Assembly (NCBI GenBank): GCA_001931905.2
Contig: MSJI02000776.1
Location: forward strand, 1-37,331
Source: Cladosporium sp. IMV 00045
Taxonomy: Eukaryota > Ascomycota > Dothideomycetes > Cladosporiales > Cladosporiaceae
Length of the DNA stretch: 37,331 nucleotides
Direction of reading: 5' to 3'
A program made the position numbers and the translations under genes. Positions 29,943 through 37,331 of this stretch are shown one piece after another. Within the stretch, counting starts at the first letter, position 1, and each line of letters opens with the position of its first letter. The notes beneath the pieces were generated by a model that was given only the letters and a program-made list of their open reading frames with translations, made no database searches and was not told where the DNA came from.

Positions 29943-31847
29943 AACTCTTCTTCTTTTTCTCGAATAGACGATGCTGGCCTGGAGGTCAGCCTGACTGGTA
30001 CTAGGCCTATTTTCGAAGCGGCCACCGGGATGAAAGATTCGCGGTTTGATGCATGGGTGGGCCTTCATTTTTTGTTGATCAAATCCGATCAAAAGATTAC
30101 ACAGAAGCGCTGTGCGTTTGCTGGGACTGCAGATACGAGTCAAATGGTGACCCGACTGTATGATGGCTTCTTGGTCGTAGTGGAATAGGCAGCAATGCAA
30201 AGGACGCCACAAGCGATGACTGCGCAGCACTCTCAGCCACTTGTCCACCTTGTCCTCGCGAACGCTAGCAAGCCGCGTATAGCATATTCGTCATGTAGGG
30301 CCAATGCGTACTGGATGCCGAAAGTGCTGTCAGTCATCAAAGGCTTGAGAAATATTGTTGTGAGAAGTCTTGCGTTGAACTCATATTTCTTCAAACCCCA
30401 AAGAACGCCGGTTGTAGATGATGACTTGCCCATAGTCCTTCCGCCTTACCCGAGCCGACACACTCTATGTCATCAAGCTTTGTTCAAGAACGGGCAGCCA
30501 TGTTTCGAACAACAAAGTGGCTCGGAAGGCAGCGAGGAATGGTGACGCACCACCTCAAGCACGCCACAGACTAACATGTGCATAAATTAAGGTGACTGGC
30601 GCAACAACCCCGGTTGGAGCAAGCGTCACCTCACTCCGGTTTTGCCTCGAAGTTGTCGCGTGCTCATTTGCCGCTTTGCGCCGCAATGGGCCACAGATGG
30701 CGCTTTTAGGGCTGGCCGGTGCGCTACAGGTCGGGGTTTCAACTTCAACGTCTGTACCACCATTGCCGTCTTTTTGCATTGTGAATTACGAGATGAGGTG
30801 GCATTTCTTGTGCTGGGATGGTCGATTGCTGTGGGTGAGACGTGGCGAGATGGCACTGGCCTTATGAGGCCAATGTGATATAGAGGGAAGGCACGCCATG
30901 TAAGTGAAATGACCATCTCCCATCCGGCGCCCCCTCAAATCTGCGATCTTGCCCGGTTTTCTAGTCGTCGGTCCCCGGCCAAGACGCAACAACCGATTCA
31001 GCAGCTGCAGAAAAGCATACGCGTCATATCTCGGGCCTTGCCCATCCTCGTTTCCCTGTTGGCGCCCACACGCACCAGCGATGTTTCTATCTCTGTCTGT
31101 CTTGTTGTTTGGTGTCGTGTGCTGTCCTTCCTGATTCTGATCGTATTATGGGTTTCGCCTTGCAAGGCTGATTTACCCTTTCGTCGTTGGCATCTTCCCT
31201 TTGGCTTTACCTTTCTTCATACCGCATACCGCGTACATCATCATTGTACATATACATCATTGTTCATTCTTCTTCTTTACGGCCTGCCTGTCTGTCTGTT
31301 CTGCCCCGGTTTAGACTTTCCAGCAAACCCCAGTCTCACCTAACCGCCACGCTATCATCCGAGCATCCTTCATACTTCTATCTCTTGTTTTCCCCTCATA
31401 GGGCACGGGAAGACGGCATCTCTGCGCTGCGAGTGAGCCTTACGTGGACCGTCATTTGGCAGCAGGCGAGGGTTTCTTCTCGGCGGGATTTCTGTTTCGC
31501 TAAAGAGGTCTGGCGCTTCCTGTTATTCTTCCGGATCGTCGCTCGCTGCTTGTCTGCTTCTTGTTGTCTCGGATTCTTGGAAAGAAGAAGTTGGTCGCGT
31601 GATCACTTTTGCCCTTTGGATGCTCGCTCTCTGACTTGGCTCCTCCCATTGGCGTCATCACTACCCATTCCTCTCCGCCGTTTGGATCTAGCATTCTTTG
31701 AGGTTAATTGTTACTCGGTTTACTCGGCTGCTTTTCGATATTGCTACTCAAGGTCGTATTTGCTGAGACGCCATATACTCCCGAGCTATCACGGACGGCG
31801 CTCTTGGATAGCCTTCTGGGATATTCACCGACTAGATAAAAGCAGGC

Positions 31848-32699
31848 ATGGCTTCACTGCTAAGTGTACTGCTGCACTTCCTCATCGCCCTGCAACCCGC
31901 CATTGGCGCCCCAACATTATCAAAGCGCGATGCGGACTTCGAAAGCGTAAACACCCACCTCGACAAGAACCACAACAAACGCACCAAAAACCAGGACAAA
32001 TACTTTCACGAATCGACCTTCAACCAGCACTACGACGGACGCTTCGCGGCCTCCGCCCTCCCCGACCAAGAGCGCCGCGAACACCTCGTCGCCCTCATCC
32101 AGACCTGGCTGTCGTCCATGCACGACCTGGGCATGGAGACCTGGCTCGCGCACGGCACGCTGCTGGGCTGGTACTGGAACCGGCGCATCATGCCGTGGGA
32201 CGCGGACCTGGACGTGCAGATCTCGGAGAAATCCATGTCCCACCTGGCCGACTACTACAACATGACGATCCACCACTACAAACTGCCCGGCGTGGCCGAG
32301 GGCCGCGATTACATGCTGGAGATCAACCCGCGGTGGGAGATTGCGGACACGGCCGACAAGACGAACAGGATCGACGGCCGCTGGCTCGACACTTCTTCCG
32401 GCTTGTACATCGACATCACCACGCTGCGGCACAACGAGACCGCCGAGGCGGAGGGCGTGCAGGGCGCCATGATGTGCAAGGACTTGCACAAGTATATGTA
32501 CGAGGACATTTTCCCGCTGCGAGAGACGACTTTCGAGGGCGCCGCGGCGTGGATTCCCTTCGCGTATGCGGATGTGCTGACCGAGGAGTATGGGTCCGAG
32601 AGTTTGAGCAATACCGAGTATAATGGCCATACGTTCGATCCGGAGTTGCAGGAGTGGGTGAAGGATCCAGGCGAGAAGAGCAAGAAGGATGGAAAGTGA
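31848..32699 (+). CDS. LicD family (Mnn4-like) secreted/lumenal protein, 283 aa
   Basis: A single exon from the ATG at 31848. The signal peptide is residues 1-20 (LLSVLLHFLIALQPAIG-A), with a Kex2-like SKR site at 25-27. The LicD core is HGTLLGWYW (102-110) followed by the acidic motif MPWDADLDVQI (115-125), then MLEINPRWE and WLDTSSGLYIDIT, matching the nucleotidyltransferase-fold LicD/fukutin family. In yeasts, Mnn4 of this family is needed for mannosylphosphate transfer to glycans. Bacterial LicD transfers phosphocholine, and animal fukutin transfers ribitol phosphate. Because it has a signal peptide and no other membrane segment, it probably acts in the Golgi lumen or is secreted; the donor and acceptor are unknown. 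The C-terminus is Lys-rich (KSKKDGK). Strong C/G third-position bias, no intron, appears intact. Confidence 0.88.
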   Translation: MASLLSVLLHFLIALQPAIGAPTLSKRDADFESVNTHLDKNHNKRTKNQDKYFHESTFNQHYDGRFAASALPDQERREHLVALIQTWLSSMHDLGMETWLAHGTLLGWYWNRRIMPWDADLDVQISEKSMSHLADYYNMTIHHYKLPGVAEGRDYMLEINPRWEIADTADKTNRIDGRWLDTSSGLYIDITTLRHNETAEAEGVQGAMMCKDLHKYMYEDIFPLRETTFEGAAAWIPFAYADVLTEEYGSESLSNTEYNGHTFDPELQEWVKDPGEKSKKDGK

Positions 32700-33657
32700 G
32701 CTTGCTATCTTTTGGAGCTGTGGTCTCCAAGGAATGATCAACATAACCGCCGTCTGGGCCTTGGGAGGCTTGTGGCCTGATGTGATTGTGCATATGGTCG
32801 CGGAAGAGACGGGAGGGATCCGAACCCAAGGCTGCCGATGTCGGTTCGTGCGAAAGAGAAGGAGATGTTGCAGGAGAAAAAGATCGCGGTGCCAAGCTGG
32901 GTCTGCAAGAGACGTCGTTGGAGAGATCGTCGCCAGTATTGCTAGGCTCCAGTCGACGGCCAGGCTCGAGACCAGAGTGGTGAGGAAGACGTGTGCGGAC
33001 ATGGCCGCCATGGCAGATGTTATATTCCCCATCACGTTTTGTTATGTTTTGTTCATCTTGTACATATGTACATAGGAAGGCCGATATGGTTGTCATGTAA
33101 ATAGAATCATCTACAAAGACGTTAGAAGTCCAGTTTGAGGGCCGAGTTCTTCATTCACTTGGGATTTCTCCAAGATTGCTACTTGACAATTCGTGTCAGT
33201 GTTGTCTTCAAGCAGTCTTCCAGACCTACAAATCATAGGAAATACAATGTGTGCGAGTGAGAGACTGTCATGTTGCTGGTCTTTGAAACCAAAGGTCAGT
33301 AAGATGGAATGATATTGAAGAGGCACGACGCTGAATGTTATGCTGCTGTTCCAACGAAATTGACCGTTTAGTAAGCACCAGTAGTTGATCATCGATCGTG
33401 AGGTTGAGAATAATTACTTGACAAGTGAGAGACTCTGTTTGGAGACTGAGAGTGTTTGGCAATACCAGAGCCGATATCGTAGCCTGAGGCAGCTTTGACT
33501 TTGGTGGGGGGATCCAAAGCCGCGCTGGTTTTCCATACCGATCCAGTCATCTGCGAGAAAGAGTCAAGCGGGACCGAATTATTATTATATCGAATATCTG
33601 ACTTCACCCACCACACGCACCACAACTTTCGCATATACGCACACACACACTCACAAC
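32700..33657. other. Intergenic: LicD 3' flank and FRS2 promoter
   Basis: About 0.96 kb. It holds a 12-bp palindrome GTACATATGTAC at 33060-33071 and, just before the FRS2 start, a CA-rich leader (33602-33657) typical of fungal 5' untranslated regions. Frames on both strands extend in from the LicD gene but have no domains. Confidence 0.5.
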
Positions 33658-35390
33658 ATGCCTGGACAACGCGGTCCCGTCCCCGTGCCTTTGCACAATG
33701 GCTCGCGCGACCTCACCCTCGACATCTTGGAAACACTGGAACACAACGATCCCATCCAGAGCTCGACCGCTTTCCCAGACGTCTCGCAGGCCGAGATCAA
33801 GGCCGCGCTCGATCGCTTAAAGAGCAGGTCAATGGTGGAATATGACACAGCGGACAGCGAGATCGTCGTCCTCACCGGCGAGGGCAAGCAGATCGCCGAC
33901 GAGGGCAGTCATGAGTACAAGGTGTGGAAGGTTGTGAAGGATAGCGGAAAGGTTTCGCTTAAAGAGTTGCCGGTAGGGAATACACTTCTGTATTCTTTGC
34001 GTAGTTCGCAGTACGAGGGCGAGGCTAACATATATCCCCACTAGTCAAAAGTCGCACCCGAATCTGCAAAGGTTGGCCAAGGCAATGCCTTCAAGTTAAA
34101 ATGGATCAAGAAGGAAGGCGACGACCTGGTGCCAATCGCCGACACCGTCACAGACACCACACAGCAGATCCTCCAGCACGTGCAGACTCACAATGCCGCC
34201 GCAGACCCCAAGCAGCTCAAGGACCTCCTCAAGCGCAAGCTCGTTTCCACCCAGAAGAAGATCGCATACACTGTTCGCAAAGGTTCCAAGTGGGCCAAGG
34301 AGATCCCTGTAGAGGTCACGGATCTGACTGCTGAGATGCTGGAGGACGGCAGCTGGAAGACCGCCAACTTCAAGCCTTACAACTTCAACGCTCTCGGTGC
34401 TTCGCAAAATGCTGGTGCGCTGCACCCGCTGAACAAGGTGAGGGAGGAGTTCAGGAAGATCTTCTTCAACTGGGATTTCGTGGAGATGCCCACTGCCAGG
34501 TATGTTCACTGTGATTAACATGTTTCGTTTCTGCCAGACAACTAACAACACTCAGATTCGTCGACTCTGGTTTCTGGAACTTCGACGCTCTCTTCGTGCC
34601 CCAGCAACATCCCGCTCGCGACCTCCAGGACACTTTTTACGTCTCAGATCCCCCTGCCGCTGGCCGACCAGGCCCAGACCCTCTCGCCGACAAGGCGCTG
34701 GATGAGATGGAGGCGGACAGCAAGACCTTCTCAGCCGACGGCGAGAAAGCCTCCAAGCTCGACTACGAACAATACTACAAGAACGTGCGCGCTGTGCACC
34801 AAGATGGCGCTTTCGGCTCCATCGGTTACCGCTACCCCTTCAACGACTCTGAAACCGAGCGCCTGGTCCTGCGCACTCACACTACAGCCGTGTCGACCTA
34901 CTGCCTGCATCGCCTCGCCGCCAACCCTCGCCCTGCACGTTACTTCTCCATCGACCGCGTCTTCCGCAACGAGACCGTCGATGCCACCCACTTGGCGGAA
35001 TTCCACCAAATCGAAGGTGTGATCGCCGACTACGGTCTCACCCTCGGCGGCCTCATGGACTTCCTCGCCTCATTCTTCCGCAAGCTGGGCATCACCAACC
35101 TCCGCTTCAAGCCCGCGTACAACCCCTACACCGAGCCCTCCATGGAAGTCTTCGGTTTCCATACCGGTCTCGACAAGTGGGTCGAGATCGGCAACTCGGG
35201 CATGTTCAGGCCCGAAATGCTGCTGGCCATGGGTCTGCCTGAGGACCTGAGAGTGTACGGTTTCGGACTGAGTTTGGAGAGGCCGACGATGATCAAGTAC
35301 GGCGTCAGCAATATTCGTGAGTTGCTGGGTCACAAGGTCGATTTGGGTTTCATTGAGAGCAACGCTGCCGTTCGTCTGGACAAGGATTAG
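33658..35390 (+). CDS. FRS2: Phenylalanine-tRNA ligase alpha subunit, cytosolic, 534 aa
   Basis: Three exons: 33658-33972, 34045-34499 and 34556-35390. Introns are 72 nt (GTAGGG...CTAG, branch GCTAAC) and 56 nt (GTATGT...CTCAG, branch CTAAC). The enzyme charges tRNA-Phe with phenylalanine in the cytosol as an alpha2-beta2 tetramer; the alpha subunit carries the active site. The N-terminal part ([13 protein letters not shown]...) is the winged-helix-type tRNA-binding region. Catalytic class II motifs are in exon 3: [23 protein letters not shown] (motif 1/QxxHPARDxxDTF), [19 protein letters not shown] (motif 2, F393) and [15 protein letters not shown] (motif 3, about 492-506). [12 protein letters not shown] block lies before motif 3. 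Length is close to yeast and human (about 505 aa). The gene looks complete and under housekeeping constraint. A CA-rich leader directly precedes the ATG. Confidence 0.97.
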
Positions 35391-35847
35391 AGTGCTTGGC
35401 TGAATCGCATGAAAAGGAATCAATGGCCATGGAGCGTGCAGGGCGGGCTCGTCTAGAAAATACTCCTAGCTAGAAGTTATATGTTAAGATGGAGAGACGT
35501 GCGATGAGTTTAGATACAATGTAGAACGAGAATCACGCCTGACTGATATGCACGTTCCTGCTGGTTTTGTTCACTTTCGGGACATGAGCACTGGTATATA
35601 AGAATTACATGTATATTGATTAATGGCCCAGACGGATTGCAGTGACGAAAGACCGATCTATCGTTTTGCCAGCAAGCGGTGGATCCGCGGTTCATTCCCG
35701 CTCTCCCCGACGCTGGACGAAAGTGAGAGAAGTCGTTACAGCGCCGCCCAGGCCAGCTCGCCCAAGGAAACATTCATTTGTTCATTCATTGACTAAATAT
35801 CCTGGAGCGTACTGGAGTCTCACGCCCTTCAGTGCCCCATCGCCATC
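35391..35847 (+). other. Short intergenic region between FRS2 and TIM50
   Basis: About 460 bp carrying the FRS2 3' end and the TIM50 promoter. I see no gene and no strong motif. Confidence 0.5.
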
Positions 35848-37331
35848 ATGTTCACCAGAGCAGCCCTGCGCGCCGCTCGCCCTTCATATTCCCAGCTCTC
35901 GCGCACCTACGCACAGTCTTCGCGCCCTTCAAGGCCTCCACCACCACCCAAGGCCTCAAAACCTCCAGCCTCTGCTCGTCCCGCCGCCGGCAAGACTGCT
36001 GCCGCCGCCGCTGCGGGAGCCTCTCAGGCAAAGCCCAAGGCTCAGCAGCCTGAGGCGCAGAAGAAGGATATCGACGAGCCTCCCGCCGACAATGTGAGGA
36101 GCCAGGCGCAAAATGCTCAGGCCACCGCCGAGAACAGCACAACTCCCGAGCCTTCGCCTTCAGACTCCAAGGCCGCCGAGGCAGATGCAGACACATACAA
36201 GGGCCCGCTGCCGGACTTGACAAAGGGCATTCCCAGCACCTTCGACTTTGAGTTTGGCGGTGCGAAGAAGGATCCCAAGACCGCTGAGGCGGAGAAGTTC
36301 GAGAACGAGGCTGCCGACATGGCGAAGATGGAGGCCGAAGCTGCAGAGAGCGAGGGAGGACGCGGCAAGAAGGGCGGCGATGAGAAGGAATACTCGCGAT
36401 CGGACTACGAGACCTCCCTCGACCGTAGACGGTATCAGACGTTCAACTACATGTTCCTGGCAGCAGTGGCCGCTGGTGTCGCTGGCGGTGCCTACTTCAC
36501 TCGCCCCTTCGGCGCCGACGAGGAGGTCCCTGCTGGTCTCGAGCCTGAGCTCGCCAGCGGCTGGGGTCCCAGCAGCATGTACGCTCGTGTGCGCGCGCGC
36601 ATGGGCAACCAGCTCGGCTACTACACTGAGCCCTCTTTCCCTAAGCTCCTCCCTACGGTTCCTGAGAACCAGCGCCAGCCTTTCACCCTCGTCCTCTCTC
36701 TTGAGGATCTGATGATCCACACGACCTGGGACCGCAAGAACGGCTACCGCACCGCCAAGCGCCCCGGCATCGACTACTTCATCCGATACCTCTCGCAGTA
36801 CTACGAGCTCGTCCTCTTCACCTCCGTGCCGATCGCCATGGCCGACCCGGTCATCAAGAAGCTCGACCCCTTCCACTTCATCATGTGGCCGCTCGGCCGC
36901 GAGGCCACCAAATACGAGAACGGGCAGTACGTCAAGGACCTCGAGTACCTCAACCGCGACCTCAGCAAGACCATCATCATCGACACGCACGCACCCCACG
37001 TCAAGAACCAGCCCAACAACGCCATCGTCCTGCCCAAGTGGACCGGCGACCCCAAGGACCCGCACACCAAGGACCTCGTCGGCCTGATCCCCTTCCTGGA
37101 ATACGTCGCGACCATGGGCATCGACGACGTGCGCCCTGTCATCAAGTCCTTCGAAGGCAAGGACGTGCCCGAGGAATTCATGCGCCGCGAGAACGAGGCC
37201 CGCAAGCGCTTCCACGAGCAGCTCGAGCAGCAGAAGAGCAAGGCGCCCAAGTTCTCTCTGGGCGGCATGCTCGGCGCCAACCTGGGCATCAAGGGCGACA
37301 AGATGGGCGGCGGCATGGTGCTCGCGGACGG
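35848..37331 (+). CDS. TIM50: Mitochondrial import inner membrane translocase subunit TIM50, partial at right edge
   Basis: From the ATG at 35848 the frame is open to the window end (494 codons plus 2 nt), with no intron. The N-terminus MFTRAALRAARPSYSQLSRTY is an Arg-rich amphipathic mitochondrial presequence. It is followed by a Pro/Ala-rich linker and one transmembrane helix at about residues 199-217 (FNYMFLAAVAAGVAGGAYF). The intermembrane-space FCP1-like domain starts near residue 279. The usual DxDxT phosphatase motif is replaced by LSLEDLMIH, as expected for Tim50. Typical blocks are RTAKRPGIDYFIRYL, YYELVLFTS, HFIMWPLGREATKY and VKDLEYLNRDLSKTIIIDT. Tim50 is the receptor of the TIM23 presequence translocase. 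The visible C-terminal tail is basic and Gly/Lys-rich; only the last residues are missing. The Ala/Pro linker is longer than in yeast. Confidence 0.96.
   Translation, partial: MFTRAALRAARPSYSQLSRTYAQSSRPSRPPPPPKASKPPASARPAAGKTAAAAAAGASQAKPKAQQPEAQKKDIDEPPADNVRSQAQNAQATAENSTTPEPSPSDSKAAEADADTYKGPLPDLTKGIPSTFDFEFGGAKKDPKTAEAEKFENEAADMAKMEAEAAESEGGRGKKGGDEKEYSRSDYETSLDRRRYQTFNYMFLAAVAAGVAGGAYFTRPFGADEEVPAGLEPELASGWGPSSMYARVRARMGNQLGYYTEPSFPKLLPTVPENQRQPFTLVLSLEDLMIHTTWDRKNGYRTAKRPGIDYFIRYLSQYYELVLFTSVPIAMADPVIKKLDPFHFIMWPLGREATKYENGQYVKDLEYLNRDLSKTIIIDTHAPHVKNQPNNAIVLPKWTGDPKDPHTKDLVGLIPFLEYVATMGIDDVRPVIKSFEGKDVPEEFMRRENEARKRFHEQLEQQKSKAPKFSLGGMLGANLGIKGDKMGGGMVLAD

Larger units (their letters stand above)
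29415..31847. other. 2.4 kb intergenic region with T-tract and inverted repeat
   Basis: No supported gene. It contains a short perfect inverted repeat at 29770-29791 and a 25-nt T run at 29918-29942. Frames of up to about 144 codons (e.g. 30909-31343) have no domain and pyrimidine-driven composition. The part from about 31000 is C/T-rich and is probably the promoter and leader of the LicD-like gene. Confidence 0.5.

Noticed and set aside
32812..32832. GGTTCGGATCC on the minus strand, resembling a tRNA B box
   Set aside because: The conserved A of the T-loop is replaced, and no A box, anticodon stem or acceptor pairing is visible around it.
31920..33035. 371-codon minus-strand frame
   Set aside because: Antisense shadow of the LicD-like gene; the LicD motifs are on the plus strand.
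36160..37215. 351-codon minus-strand frame
   Set aside because: Exactly antisense to the TIM50 reading frame; caused by C/G-ending codons, Val/Leu/Glu-rich with no domain.

Overview
The window looks like nuclear DNA of a filamentous ascomycete (Pezizomycotina), probably a Dothideomycete of the Cercospora/Mycosphaerella type. Three things point there. Protein-coding genes carry short GT-AG introns, mostly 49-87 nt with CTAAC/CTGAC-like branch points. Coding regions are rich in C/G at third positions. The gene set includes fungal-specific families: DUF3405, Srk1/Rck2-type kinase, Mtc1, fungal rhodopsin-like membrane protein and LicD/Mnn4-like. The lineage is inferred from gene style, not from a search. 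Exon boundaries were worked out by eye from reading frames, splice signals and family expectation. No transcript data were used.

Left part (1-8.3 kb): all four genes are on the minus strand. A gene of unknown function runs off the left edge (1-629). Next come a small cysteine-containing secreted protein with one intron (2353-2934), an 866-residue coiled-coil protein with a hydrophobic C-terminal segment (4321-6921), and a 107-residue protein ending in a basic cluster (7972-8295). A 3.6 kb stretch with no convincing gene follows.

Centre (11.9-22 kb): three plus-strand genes. They encode a DUF3405 type II membrane protein of the secretory pathway (11892-14006), an Srk1/Rck2-like stress-MAPK-activated kinase with three coding exons (17114-19377), and an Mtc1 homologue (20368-21990).

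Accessory-looking stretch (23.4-29.4 kb): a fungal rhodopsin-like (Pth11-type) seven-helix protein on the minus strand carries an apparent frameshift in its first exon. It diverges from an anion:cation-symporter-type MFS transporter on the plus strand, which is followed by an FAD-dependent aromatic-ring monooxygenase on the same strand. The last two could form a small uptake-and-hydroxylation unit for an aromatic or carboxylate substrate. The receptor-like gene beside them may be decaying.

Right part (31.8-37.3 kb): plus-strand genes for a secreted LicD/Mnn4-like protein, the cytosolic phenylalanyl-tRNA synthetase alpha subunit (FRS2, three exons), and the mitochondrial import subunit TIM50, cut by the right edge. 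The last two are housekeeping genes. I saw no rRNA, tRNA, CRISPR or intact transposon. I found no clear new multi-gene system. The items most worth checking are the intron-controlled sixth cysteine of the secreted protein, the frameshifted receptor next to an intact transporter/monooxygenase pair, and the unnamed edge gene.
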